Shown here one piece after another: positions 7,502 through 16,189 of a DNA stretch of 64,000 bases. This DNA comes from Sva-07 sp963715825 (GTDB lineage: Bacteria > Actinomycetota > Acidimicrobiia > Acidimicrobiales > Ilumatobacteraceae): positions 1-64,000 of the forward strand of contig CAVQSI010000038.1 in assembly GCA_963715825.1 (NCBI GenBank), written 5' to 3'. Position numbers and translations under genes: made by a program. The notes beneath the pieces are model-generated. The model did not search any database. It had not been told where the DNA came from and was given only the letters and a program-made list of their open reading frames with translations. The first letter of the stretch is position 1; each line of letters begins with the position of its first letter.

Positions 7502-9259
7502 TCAGCCGAGGTCTTCCCACCGCACCAGCGAGAAGGTGGTGATCAGGCGGTATTCGAGGCTGGTCGGCATGCGATTCGTCTTCGAACACGCAACGAGCGA
7601 CACGGTCTCGCCACCGATGCGCCGTGTGGCGCCGAGGATGTCGTTGGCGTACTTGCTCGTGATGAACTCGCCAACCATCCGGTAGGTGTAGCGGCGCTGA
7701 TCGGAGGTGTAGATGATCAGTTCATCGCCGCCGCGCAGCAGGTGCTGGTTGCGGTAGGGGCCGCCCGCCTCGGTGCGGTGGCCGAACAGCACGCTGTTGC
7801 CACCCTGCCCGACGAGTCCGGTGCCGGTCCAGTGCCACGTGTTGCCCGAATCGACGACTCGGTTGGCGTCGCCGTCGAGCACGTTGTGGGTGAGTCCGAT
7901 ACGCGGGATCTGCACGATCCACGGGGTCGGCCCCCCGGGCGGCAGCGGATTGATCGGCGGCCCGGTGGTGGCCGACTCGGGTGTTCCGGTGAACCAGCCC
8001 ATGACGTCGCAGATGATGTGTGCGGCGCCGTAGGAGTAGCAGGCGATGCCGACGTTGCTGATGCGACAGATCGCATGGTTGGCAACCGTCTGACCGGATC
8101 CGGTGACGTTGAGGTTCGACACCTCGCGGCGCACGGTCTGCGCGGCGTGCAGCGTGAAGAACCCGGCGTCGACCGTACTGGCCACGGTGAGGTTCATCGC
8201 GACGGCCTGGGCCCGGGTGTTGATCGGCGCCGGCAGTCCGAACTGCGTGGTGCCGCCGTGCCAGGACCGCATCTTCGCGCGGCGGGTGTCGAGCATCCGG
8301 GTGGGGGTGATCGGCACGAACAGTCCGTCGGCCGACACGCCGTTCTGGTTCGGCCCGGTCATGTAGCCGACCACGTCGAACAGGAGGTGCCCGCCGCAGA
8401 AGTTGTAGAGATCGACGCCGACGGCACCGCCCTCGGCTCCCAGCCGGGTGATGACTCCGACGGCTCGGGTCTGGCCGGCGCCGACGTTGAGGTTGGAGGT
8501 GTCGGGCACGCCGCTGCCACGGGGGAACGCCGTCACGAAGCCGGGAACGGACGCGCCGACGGCGGTCAGCGTGCCGACGACGGCAGTGGCGTCGGACGGG
8601 ACGAGGCCGTTCAGGTTGACCCGCGAGATCGATCCGACACCTGGCTGCGGGCCCGACCGGGTGTCGAGCGCACGAACGGCCGACGGGAAGGCGACGAGGC
8701 GCCCCGAAGCCACCGGAGCGGCGGTCGGGCGGTACACGCCGATCAGGTCGACGATCAGGTCGCAGCCGACGAACGAGACCAGGTCGACGCCACCGCCACC
8801 GAGCTTGATGGTGACCAGGTTGGCAACCGCGCCGTCGAAGGCCGACATGTTGAGACTGGAGGTGTCCGGCATCGCCTCGCCCGCCGGGAACACGGTGACG
8901 AAGTTCCAGCCGGCGCCCCTGCTGACCGCGGTGACGCTGAGCACGGCGGCGACCGCATCCGCGGGAACTCCGGGTTGATTGGTGATCCCGACGCGGATGT
9001 GCTTGTCGCCGATGCGCTGATAGCCGAACCCGGCCGGGGTACCCGGGCGGTTTCGCGTGTCGCAGAGGCGTCGCTGCTCGACGACCTCGAAGAAGCTGGC
9101 ACCCGGCTCGACGGCCTGCGCGGTGCCCGACAGCAGCGTGGCGCCGGCGACGGCGCCGGCCGTGCCGGCGATGAATGCGCGACGCCCGAACGGGCGTGCG
9201 GACGCACGGTCGGCTGACGACAGCAGGTCGGTGGTGAAGGTGTGGCCCATGTCGCCCAT
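7502..9259 (-). CDS. Tat-exported protein: three actinobacterial DTR-repeat domains plus C-terminal sortase-fold domain
   Basis: 585 residues. The N-terminus has a twin-arginine signal (GRRAFIAGTAGAVAGATLL, RR at 26-27, AQA cleavage site near 49). Three repeats of about 125 aa follow, each opening with LCDTRNRPG, ALDTRSGP or MLDTRRAK, with central SNLNV-like motifs and ending in D(L/V)xG(V/Y/W). A sortase-like domain starts near residue 446 (VQIPRIGLTHNVLDGD). The catalytic residues are visible: His494 in LFGHRTE, Cys558 in LVACSK (in place of TLxTC), and an Arg near 570 in EYRLITTF. No transmembrane anchor follows the signal. Likely a secreted transpeptidase or an inactive sortase-fold binding module; targets unknown. 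Confidence 0.75.
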   Translation of the reverse strand: MGDMGHTFTTDLLSSADRASARPFGRRAFIAGTAGAVAGATLLSGTAQAVEPGASFFEVVEQRRLCDTRNRPGTPAGFGYQRIGDKHIRVGITNQPGVPADAVAAVLSVTAVSRGAGWNFVTVFPAGEAMPDTSSLNMSAFDGAVANLVTIKLGGGGVDLVSFVGCDLIVDLIGVYRPTAAPVASGRLVAFPSAVRALDTRSGPQPGVGSISRVNLNGLVPSDATAVVGTLTAVGASVPGFVTAFPRGSGVPDTSNLNVGAGQTRAVGVITRLGAEGGAVGVDLYNFCGGHLLFDVVGYMTGPNQNGVSADGLFVPITPTRMLDTRRAKMRSWHGGTTQFGLPAPINTRAQAVAMNLTVASTVDAGFFTLHAAQTVRREVSNLNVTGSGQTVANHAICRISNVGIACYSYGAAHIICDVMGWFTGTPESATTGPPINPLPPGGPTPWIVQIPRIGLTHNVLDGDANRVVDSGNTWHWTGTGLVGQGGNSVLFGHRTEAGGPYRNQHLLRGGDELIIYTSDQRRYTYRMVGEFITSKYANDILGATRRIGGETVSLVACSKTNRMPTSLEYRLITTFSLVRWEDLG

Positions 9260-9268
9260 TGACAGAAA

Positions 9269-10321
9269 TTACGGCATTTTCTGACGCGACCTTGAGACTT
9301 CATAGAGAGAAATCGCCGCAGCCGTCGAAACATTCAGTGAACTGACCCGGCCGGCCATGGGGATGCCGACGATCGAATCGCACCGTTCGCGCACCAATCG
9401 CGACAGCCCCGCACCCTCCGCGCCGAGCACGACACAGATCGGTTCGGTCGCCAGCGGACCGATCTCGTAGAGGCTGCGGTCGGCTTCGTCGTCGAGGCCG
9501 ACGACCCAGATGCCGCGCTCGGAGAGCTGCTTGAGCGCCGCCGGGAGCCCTGGGACGAGCGCCATGGGGACGTACTCGACGGCACCCGCCGACGCCTTGG
9601 CCACCGTGGGCGTGACGTGCACCGATCGATGGCGCGGCAGCAGCACACCGCTGACTCCGGCGCCGTCGCAACTGCGGATGATGGCACCGAGGTTGCCCGG
9701 GTCGGTGACGCCGTCGATGGCAACCAGGAACGGCTTGGTCGATGCGCCGGCAACGCCCGCGCCGAGGAGCGCGCCGAAGTCGGCCTCGGGGATCTCCGCA
9801 GCGTGGGCGAGCACACCCTGCGGTGCCTCGCTGCGGGCCTCGCGCTCCAGGCGGGCCCGAGCCACGTGCAGCAACGGAACACGACGTGCGGCGGCGATCT
9901 CGACGATGTCGGCGACGCCGGGGTCGCCTTCGAGTTCGGCGCTGATCCACACTTCGTGCACCTTGCGACGCTCGGCGATCAGCAGCTCGCGAACCGCCTG
10001 GCGGCCCTCGACCTGACGTCCGCCAAGCCCTTTCGCGCCGCCACCCGCGCCCCCGCCGCCGGTCGGCCCGCCTCGCCGGGCGCTCTGGCGGCCGGCGCCC
10101 TGCGACGAACCGGAGCGACCACCGGGCTTCGATGGTGGGCGCCCGCCCGACGTGCCACCCGACTTCGATGGTGGCCTGCCGCCGGACCTCGCCGGCGGCC
10201 GGCCCCCTGACGTACCGCCTGGCTTGCCGCCCGACTTACCCCCTGGCTTGCCCCCCGACTTACCCACGAAGGAGCGGCCCGAGCTCGAGCCGCCACGGCT
10301 CGACGACGACCGACCGCTCAT
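9269..10321 (-). CDS. rlmB: 23S rRNA (guanosine-2'-O-)-methyltransferase of the RlmB/TrmH (SPOUT) family
   Basis: 350 residues. The first about 100 are low-complexity Gly/Ser/Lys/Pro repeats (KSGGKPGG, RPPSKSGG), probably a disordered RNA-binding tail. The SPOUT part begins at GRQVEGRQAVRELLIAERRK and carries the three family motifs: DGVTDPGNLGAIIRSCDGAG, CVVLGAEGAGLSRLVRERCD and IPMAGRVSSLNVSTAAAI, which form the knotted SAM site. ATG 10321 overlaps the ispF stop (ATGA), consistent with an ispD-ispF-rlmB operon as in many actinobacteria. Confidence 0.9.
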   Translation of the reverse strand: MSGRSSSSRGGSSSGRSFVGKSGGKPGGKSGGKPGGTSGGRPPARSGGRPPSKSGGTSGGRPPSKPGGRSGSSQGAGRQSARRGGPTGGGGAGGGAKGLGGRQVEGRQAVRELLIAERRKVHEVWISAELEGDPGVADIVEIAAARRVPLLHVARARLEREARSEAPQGVLAHAAEIPEADFGALLGAGVAGASTKPFLVAIDGVTDPGNLGAIIRSCDGAGVSGVLLPRHRSVHVTPTVAKASAGAVEYVPMALVPGLPAALKQLSERGIWVVGLDDEADRSLYEIGPLATEPICVVLGAEGAGLSRLVRERCDSIVGIPMAGRVSSLNVSTAAAISLYEVSRSRQKMP

Positions 10322-10821
10322 GGTTCCGACCGCCCGCCGGGCCGGTGGATCAGCGCCGTGGCGAAACACACGACGCCTTCGGAGCGGCCGATGGCTCCGA
10401 GTTGCTCGGCGCGATTTCCCTTGACGGTGACGGGCGCGCCGACCGCGGCGGTCAGATTGCGTTGCATCTCGTCACGGTACGGGGCGATCTTGGGCTGTTC
10501 GCACACGATGGCGCAGTCGACGTTGGACGCTCGCCAGCCGTCCTCGGCGAGCATGGCCGTGACGTGGCGCAGCAGCGCCATCGAATCGGCGCCTCGCCAA
10601 CGGTCGTCGGTGTCCGGGAAGTGCATCCCGATGTCGCCGAGACCGGCCGCGCCAAGCAGCGCATCGGCGCAGGCGTGCGCAACGACGTCGGCGTCGCTGT
10701 GGCCCTCCAACCCGATCACCCCGTCGAAGTGGCAGCCGCCGAGCACCATCACCCGATCGGGATCGATGCTGAAACGATGCACGTCGAATCCTTGACCGAC
10801 GCGGAACTCCGGCACGGTCAC
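10318..10821 (-). CDS. ispF: 2-C-methyl-D-erythritol 2,4-cyclodiphosphate synthase
   Basis: 167 residues from GTG 10821, which overlaps the ispD stop (GTGA). Cyclises CDP-ME 2-phosphate in the non-mevalonate isoprenoid pathway. The zinc-site signature GQGFDVHRF is near the N-terminus; LEGHSDADVVAHACADALLG, GDIGMHFPDTD and the substrate segment ITVKGNRAEQLGAIGR-like stretch (here VTVKGNRAEQLGAIGR) are all present. Length and motifs match the family. Confidence 0.95.
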   Translation of the reverse strand: MTVPEFRVGQGFDVHRFSIDPDRVMVLGGCHFDGVIGLEGHSDADVVAHACADALLGAAGLGDIGMHFPDTDDRWRGADSMALLRHVTAMLAEDGWRASNVDCAIVCEQPKIAPYRDEMQRNLTAAVGAPVTVKGNRAEQLGAIGRSEGVVCFATALIHRPGGRSEP

Positions 10822-11501
10822 GACGGCACCTCGACGTCGCCGGATGCGAGCTGCTCGCGTGCCCACACGAGATCGTCGGGCACGGTGATCTTGCGGTTGC
10901 TCACCTCGCCGTCGACCACCACCACCACCCCGCCGAGCTGCTCGACGAGTGCGGCGTCGTCGGTGGCGTCGCCGCCGGACTCGTGGGCTGCTCGCAACAC
11001 ACCGGCCCGGAACGCCTGCGGGGTCTGGACGGCGACGAGCGTCGAACGGTCCGGGGTCGACACGACGATCCCGTCGGAGACGACCTTGATGGTGTCGGCA
11101 ACAGCGATCGATGGGATGGCCGCGTCGGCGCCGTCGTGCACGGCAGCGATCGCCCGGCGATACAACTCGGCGCTGGCGAGCGGGCGGGCGGCATCGTGCA
11201 CGCACACGATCGTGGCCTCGGTGGGGACGACTGCGAGCCCGGCTCGGACCGAGTCGCTGCGGGTCACTCCACCGGCGACGGCGCCTTCGCGATCGGCGTC
11301 CTCGGGTGGCACCACCACGACCACGCCGTCCGACGCGGCGCGGGCCACGGCGACCGAGCGGTCGATCACGCGCACGTCGCCGAGCAGCTCGTACTGCTTG
11401 GGCATCCCGAAGCGTTGGCCGCTGCCGCCGCCGACGACGATGGTCCAGATCTGCTCGGCAGGGGGCACATCGGCGCAGGGTAGTACCGTGACCGATGTCA
11501 T
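10818..11501 (-). CDS. ispD: 2-C-methyl-D-erythritol 4-phosphate cytidylyltransferase
   Basis: Transfers CMP from CTP to MEP in the non-mevalonate isoprenoid pathway. The glycine-rich CTP loop is TIVVGGGSGQRFGMPKQYEL, followed by VCVHDAARPLAS and VQTPQAFRAGVL, with TDDAALVEQLG later. ATG 11501 gives 227 aa; GTG 11468, just before the first beta strand, is also plausible and would leave room for the promoter of the divergent crp-like gene. It is translationally coupled to ispF. Confidence 0.95.
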   Translation of the reverse strand: MTSVTVLPCADVPPAEQIWTIVVGGGSGQRFGMPKQYELLGDVRVIDRSVAVARAASDGVVVVVPPEDADREGAVAGGVTRSDSVRAGLAVVPTEATIVCVHDAARPLASAELYRRAIAAVHDGADAAIPSIAVADTIKVVSDGIVVSTPDRSTLVAVQTPQAFRAGVLRAAHESGGDATDDAALVEQLGGVVVVVDGEVSNRKITVPDDLVWAREQLASGDVEVPS

Positions 11502-12162
11502 GGCTCACGAAGAGATTCTCGCCCGTACCGACTTCTTCGCCGACGCCTCGCCCGACGCACTCAACGCCGTCGCTGCGGCCGGCCACGAACTGCACCTGAT
11601 CCGCGGCGACGTGCTCTTCAACGAGGGTGATCCGCCCGAATCGCTGTACCTGGTGTTGCGGGGGCGGGTCGCCATTGCGCTCGCCAACCCGATCGACAAA
11701 CGCGAGAGCGTCGTGGCCCTGATGGAGCACGGCGACCTGTTCGGCGAGATGGGCATGCTCGACGACGGGCCCCGCTCGGCGATGGCGAGGGCACTCGAAC
11801 CCACGACGGTGCTGTCGATTCCGTACATGCAGGTGCTCGCCATGTTCGACGAGAACCCGAAGCTGCTGTGGAACGTTGCTCGACTCCTGGCCCAACGCAT
11901 CAGGGTCACCGACGAGGCACTGGCCGACTCGGTGTTCCTCGACGTCACCGGCCGCACGGCCAAGCGCCTGCTGGAGCTCGCCGACGGCACCGACGAGTTC
12001 ACCCTGCCGGTCACCCAGGAGGAACTGGCAGGCATGGTCGGCGCCTCACGAGAGCGCGTCAACAAGGCGATTGCCAGCTTCATCCGGCTCGGATGGCTCG
12101 AGCAGAACGACCGTTCCTACCGGATCACCCAACGCGACCGTCTCGAACTCCGCGCCCGCTGA
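11488..12162 (+). CDS. Crp/Fnr family transcriptional regulator
   Basis: 224 residues from GTG 11488 (GCAGGG seven bases upstream; ATG 11500 is the alternative). The N-terminal cyclic-nucleotide-binding barrel includes GDVLFNEGDPPESLYLVLRG and the phosphate-binding-cassette region MEHGDLFGEMGMLDDGPRSA. The C-terminal winged helix has LPVTQEELAGMVGASRERVN as recognition region. The architecture matches the GlxR/Crp cAMP receptors of actinobacteria. Its start lies within or next to the ispD start on the other strand. Confidence 0.88.
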   Translation: MTDVMAHEEILARTDFFADASPDALNAVAAAGHELHLIRGDVLFNEGDPPESLYLVLRGRVAIALANPIDKRESVVALMEHGDLFGEMGMLDDGPRSAMARALEPTTVLSIPYMQVLAMFDENPKLLWNVARLLAQRIRVTDEALADSVFLDVTGRTAKRLLELADGTDEFTLPVTQEELAGMVGASRERVNKAIASFIRLGWLEQNDRSYRITQRDRLELRAR

Positions 12163-12177
12163 TCACCCAGGCAGCAA

Positions 12178-12843
12178 TCAGCTGGTCAGCCAGGTGTGCG
12201 CGCGCTGGAAGGCGTCGGACGCGTCGGCCGGACGGTGAGCTGGTCGTTCGGGGGCGTGGGCGAATCCGTGCTCGGCGTCGGGGTACCGCACGACGTTGAC
12301 ACCGGTCGCTTCGAGTGCGACCACGTCGTCGGGCGGCGTGTACGTGTCGAGTTCGCCGATGATGGCGAGCACCCGGTCGGGGTGACCGGCGGCCAGATGG
12401 TCGAGCGGTTCGCCCTGGCCTGGCCCCCGCCATGCCTCGGGCAGGCGGATCATTCCGTAGAAGCTGGCGATCTTCGTGAAGCGGTCGCTGCGGGCTGCCT
12501 TGAAGCAGTACATGCCGCCCATGCAGAACCCGAGCAGTGCCACCCGGTCGCACTCGGTGGCATCGGCGGCCTCGAGGAGGTCGCGCAGGTGGATCTCGTC
12601 GTCGAGGTTGGGCACCGCAGCGAGGCGGGGGTCGACGTCGTCGCCGAGATCGAGGCCGGGGAACGGCTCGACGGCACACACGTTCATCGACCACACCGAC
12701 GACAGGCGGCCGACCATGTCGTCGAACAACGGACGGAGCCCGAAGATGTCCGGCGCGATGACCAGGCCCATCGTGGCGTCGTCATCGGTGTCGCACGGTT
12801 CGGCGAACTCGGCGTGGGTCCCGGACGGCAACGTGATGCGCAT
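12178..12843 (-). CDS. Dienelactone hydrolase family protein
   Basis: 221-residue alpha/beta hydrolase. The nucleophile elbow is VALLGFCMGGMYC with Cys as nucleophile. The acid is in AIIGELDTYTPPDD and the histidine in DAEHGFAHAPER, giving the Cys-Asp-His triad of the family. It opens with a short beta hairpin (MRITLPSGTHAEF). No signal peptide. The natural substrate is unknown; many members act on lactones or esters other than dienelactone. It lies 10 bases downstream of the LLM gene in the same direction, so the two may be co-transcribed. Confidence 0.85.
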   Translation of the reverse strand: MRITLPSGTHAEFAEPCDTDDDATMGLVIAPDIFGLRPLFDDMVGRLSSVWSMNVCAVEPFPGLDLGDDVDPRLAAVPNLDDEIHLRDLLEAADATECDRVALLGFCMGGMYCFKAARSDRFTKIASFYGMIRLPEAWRGPGQGEPLDHLAAGHPDRVLAIIGELDTYTPPDDVVALEATGVNVVRYPDAEHGFAHAPERPAHRPADASDAFQRAHTWLTS

Positions 12844-12853
12844 CGGACCGAAC

Positions 12854-13852
12854 CTAGTTGCGAGCGAAGGTGTCGATCATCAGCCGGACGTCGTCGGCGA
12901 GCGGATACAGGATCGGGCAGGTACATCCCGCCGCCACGTATTCGTCGACCTTGGAGCGCACCTCGTCGGGTGTGCCCGACGCCGTGATCATCTGCACGAT
13001 GTCGTCGGGGACCAGCTTGCTGGCCGCCACGACCTGGTCGTGCGTCGCCGGCCACGTGAGGACCTCGCCGATCTCGTCGAGCAGCGCCTGCGGTACGCCC
13101 GACGCCTTCATGATGTGGGGCTGCTGACCGAGGTACTGCGTCACGAGCAGCCGTGCACCGTCGAGCGCCGCGTCGCGGTTTTCGTCCACGGAGCACACCA
13201 CGAGCTGCGGCCGGTCGATGTCGTCGAGCGTGCGTCCGGCCTTCGCAGCGCCACGTTCCAGCGCCTCGAGCGCGCCGACGTTGTAGCTCGGCGACACGAG
13301 ATAGTTGAGCACCGCGCCGTCGGCGATCTCGCCGGTGAGTTCCATCATCTGCATCCCGGTGGCGCCGACGTAGATCGGCACGTCCTTGGGTCGCCGCTCC
13401 TGGTACACGTAGTCGAGTTCGACCCCATCGAGCTGCACGTGGAAGCCGTCCATCGACACCGTCTCGTTGCCCAGCAGCCCGCGAACGGCGTCGACGACCT
13501 CACGCATCACCTTGAGCGGGCGGGACCGATCGACACCGACTTTGGCGGCCAGCGGGTCCCACCAGGCGCCCAGTCCGCAGATCATCCGGCCCGGCGCAAG
13601 ATCGTCGAGTGTCGAGAACGTCGACGCGAGGCGCGCCGCGTTGCGCGTCCAGATGTCGATCACGCCCGAGCCGATCTTGATCCGATCGGTGCTCGCAGCG
13701 AACGCCGCCATCGGCACCACCGCGTCACGGACCAGGCGACTGTCGGCCTGCCAGACGGCGTCGAAGCCCTTGGCTTCGGCGTAGCGGACCAGTTCGATGC
13801 CCTGGCGGATGTCGTGGGCGTCCTGAAGATACAGCGCAACCGGATACGTCAT
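12854..13852 (-). CDS. LLM class flavin/F420-dependent oxidoreductase
   Basis: 332-residue TIM-barrel oxidoreductase of the bacterial luciferase superfamily. Typical segments are ELVRYAEAKGFDAVWQAD, RIKIGSGVIDIWTRNAARLA, FSTLDDLAPGRMICGLGAWW and VPIYVGATGMQMMELTGEIA. The last two contribute to the flavin/F420 phosphate pocket. The subgroup resembles F420-dependent methylenetetrahydromethanopterin-reductase-like enzymes, and an FO synthase gene is in the window, so F420 is the likelier cofactor. Substrate unknown. Confidence 0.82.
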   Translation of the reverse strand: MTYPVALYLQDAHDIRQGIELVRYAEAKGFDAVWQADSRLVRDAVVPMAAFAASTDRIKIGSGVIDIWTRNAARLASTFSTLDDLAPGRMICGLGAWWDPLAAKVGVDRSRPLKVMREVVDAVRGLLGNETVSMDGFHVQLDGVELDYVYQERRPKDVPIYVGATGMQMMELTGEIADGAVLNYLVSPSYNVGALEALERGAAKAGRTLDDIDRPQLVVCSVDENRDAALDGARLLVTQYLGQQPHIMKASGVPQALLDEIGEVLTWPATHDQVVAASKLVPDDIVQMITASGTPDEVRSKVDEYVAAGCTCPILYPLADDVRLMIDTFARN

Positions 13853-13943
13853 CTGCGCAGCTTCCCACGGTGCCGACGTGCACCGCCAACGACGGTCGCT
13901 TCAGCCGGTTCGTCGGTAGCGTCCTGCGGCGAGGTCGCCGACG

Positions 13944-15089
13944 ATGTTTCTCGCTTTCAAGGAAATGGCACGCGCCAAGGTGCGCTTCGCGTTGCTGATC
14001 GCCGCCATCGCCCTGCTCGTCTTCCTGATCCTGTTCCAGCAGTCCTTGCAGAACGGGCTGATCACCGGCTTCATCGGCGCGATCCGCGAGCAGAACGCGC
14101 CCGTGCTCGTCTACAGCGTCGACGGCCAGCGTGTGCTTCAGGGCAGCGTGATCACCCCCGACATGGAGGCCGACGTCCTCGCTGCGCCCGGCACGGGCGA
14201 CACCGGCCCGATCGGACAGGGCACGTTCACCGGCCTGCCGAGCGGCAACGCCGACGGCGAGACGTTCGACACCACGCTGATCGGCTACGAGCTCGGCCCC
14301 GACGGCAACGGCATCGGGGCGCCGACGTCCGTGGTCGAGGGCCGCCTGCCGACCACCGACGACGAGGCGGTGGTCAGCGACGCCGACGTGCAGCTCGGCT
14401 TCGGCATCGACGACACGGTCACGCTGCTGCCCGGCGGCAAGGAGATCACCATCGTCGGGGTGGCAGAGAACGCCCAGCTCAACGTGTCGCCGACGCTCTT
14501 CGTCTCGTACGAGACGTACCTCGACGCAGTCAAGAGCGTGAACCCCGACGCGGGCACGCCACTGCCCAACGTGCTCGGGGTGATACCCGCCGACGGGTTC
14601 ACGCCCGAGGAAGCGGCGGCGTCGATCAACGAGCAGTCGCTCGCGCTCGATGCGCTCACGAGGGAGGACGCGGCGGCCGAAACGCCCGGCGTCGCCCAGG
14701 TGCAGCAGTCGTTCAACATCATCTTCCTGCTCTACGGGCTGGTGGTGCCGTGCGTGACCGGGCTGTTCTTCCTGATCGTCACGTTCCAGAAAGCGAACTC
14801 GCTCACGCTCTTGCGCGCCATCGGCGCGCCTGCGGGCCGCCTGGTGTCGTCGCTGTTGATCCAGGTGGTGGTGATCATCGGCATCGGTCTGCTCGTCGGC
14901 ACGCTGCTCTACTACCCGGTGTCACAGCAGGCGCTCGGCGGCATCGCCCTGCAGTTCGAGACCACCGCGGTGGTCTTCTGGTCGGTGCTGCTGCTGTCGC
15001 TGGGCGTGTTGAGCTCGCTCGTCGCCGCCCGCCGTGTGCTGAGGATCGACCCGATCGAGGCCACCACCGGGCAGGGGGTCGGATCGTGA
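13944..15089 (+). CDS. ABC transporter permease, FtsX/MacB type (first subunit)
   Basis: 381 residues. One N-terminal helix (FALLIAAIALLVFLILF), a large extracytoplasmic domain of about 210 residues (MacB periplasmic-core-like), then three C-terminal helices beginning at IIFLLYGLVVPCVTGLFFLI. The cytoplasmic loop LTLLRAIGAPAGRLVSSLLI is the FtsX coupling segment, and RRVLRIDPIEATTG is the family C-terminus. Its stop overlaps the next permease start by GTGA. Forms a heterodimer with the next gene and uses the third gene as ATPase. Substrate unknown. Confidence 0.87.
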   Translation: MFLAFKEMARAKVRFALLIAAIALLVFLILFQQSLQNGLITGFIGAIREQNAPVLVYSVDGQRVLQGSVITPDMEADVLAAPGTGDTGPIGQGTFTGLPSGNADGETFDTTLIGYELGPDGNGIGAPTSVVEGRLPTTDDEAVVSDADVQLGFGIDDTVTLLPGGKEITIVGVAENAQLNVSPTLFVSYETYLDAVKSVNPDAGTPLPNVLGVIPADGFTPEEAAASINEQSLALDALTREDAAAETPGVAQVQQSFNIIFLLYGLVVPCVTGLFFLIVTFQKANSLTLLRAIGAPAGRLVSSLLIQVVVIIGIGLLVGTLLYYPVSQQALGGIALQFETTAVVFWSVLLLSLGVLSSLVAARRVLRIDPIEATTGQGVGS

Positions 15090-16189
15090 AGCTCGCGCTC
15101 AAGGAACTGCGCCGCCGTCCCGGACGCTTCGCCACGGCCACGGTGATCCTCACGCTGATCGCCATCTTGCTGATGTTCCTCGGCGGGCTGCTCGACGGGC
15201 TGATCGCGTCATCGACCGGCGCCGTCCGCGCCCAGAACGCTGATGCAATCGTCTACTCCGACACGGCCCAGGCGTCGTTCCTCCGCAGCCGGATCGATCC
15301 GGAACTGCGCGCCCAGGTCGCAGCGGTCGACGGCGTCACCGAGGTCGGCGGCATCGGCAACGTCCAGCTCGGCGCCCGCGTGCCCGGCAACGACGTACGC
15401 GATCTCGCCAGCGTCGCACTGTTCGGCTACGAACTCGCACCCGACGGCGTCCCCGACGCTCCCCCGTACGGTCAGGCGTGGGCCGACGAGAGCATCAAGG
15501 CCGACGGCGTCGAGGAGGGCATGATCATCGAGGTCGGCCCGGCCCGCACGCCGATCGAGATCATCGGGTTCGTCGAGGACACGAACTTCAACGGCCAGTC
15601 GAGCCTCTGGGCCTCGCCCGACACCTGGCGCGACACGCTCAGCGCCAACCGCCCCGACGCCCAACTCGGCCCGGACGTCTTCCAGGCACTGATCGTGCGC
15701 GGCGACGGCGACGACCTGCCCGATGCGATCGACGCCGCAACCGGCGGCGCCACCGACTCGTACACCGTCGATGACGCGGTCAACGCGATTCCCGGCGTCA
15801 CCGAGCAGCAAGGGACGTTCAATCAGATCATCGGTGTCACCGTGGCGATCGCCCTGGTCGTGATCGGGTTGTTCTTCGCCCTGCTCACCGTCGAACGGAC
15901 GAGCCTCTACGGCGTGCTCAAGGCGCTGGGCGCCAAGTCGTCGACCATCTTCGCCGGCCTCGTCGCCCAGGCCGTGGTCGTCACCGGGATCGCCGCGCTG
16001 ATCGCCGGCACGCTCGTCGTACTGCTCGACGTGCTGCTGCCGCCGGGTTCGATCCCGCTGCTGATCACCCCGTCGCGCATCATCCTCAGCGTCGTGCTCC
16101 TGCTCGTCGCCGCCGTTCTCGGCTGTTCGTTCTCCCTGCGCCGCGTCTTGCGCATCGACCCCGCCTCAGCGATCGGAACCACCTCATGA
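15086..16189 (+). CDS. ABC transporter permease, FtsX/MacB type (second subunit)
   Basis: 367 residues from GTG 15086, four bases inside the previous gene. Same four-helix FtsX design: VKLALKELRRRPGRFATATV at the membrane entry, a helix ILTLIAILLMFLGGLLDGL, a large extracytoplasmic domain, and three C-terminal helices around VTVAIALVVIGLFFALLTV. The coupling loop YGVLKALGAKSSTIFAGLVA and C-terminal LRRVLRIDPASAIG match the first permease, so the pair probably arose by duplication. The stop overlaps the ATPase start by ATGA. Confidence 0.87.
   Translation: MKLALKELRRRPGRFATATVILTLIAILLMFLGGLLDGLIASSTGAVRAQNADAIVYSDTAQASFLRSRIDPELRAQVAAVDGVTEVGGIGNVQLGARVPGNDVRDLASVALFGYELAPDGVPDAPPYGQAWADESIKADGVEEGMIIEVGPARTPIEIIGFVEDTNFNGQSSLWASPDTWRDTLSANRPDAQLGPDVFQALIVRGDGDDLPDAIDAATGGATDSYTVDDAVNAIPGVTEQQGTFNQIIGVTVAIALVVIGLFFALLTVERTSLYGVLKALGAKSSTIFAGLVAQAVVVTGIAALIAGTLVVLLDVLLPPGSIPLLITPSRIILSVVLLLVAAVLGCSFSLRRVLRIDPASAIGTTS

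Noticed and set aside
12476..15085. Very long plus-strand open frame running into the second FtsX permease
   Set aside because: Upstream of GTG 15086 it reads as antisense and alternate frames of the dienelactone hydrolase, LLM and first permease genes. Only the 15086-16189 part is coding.
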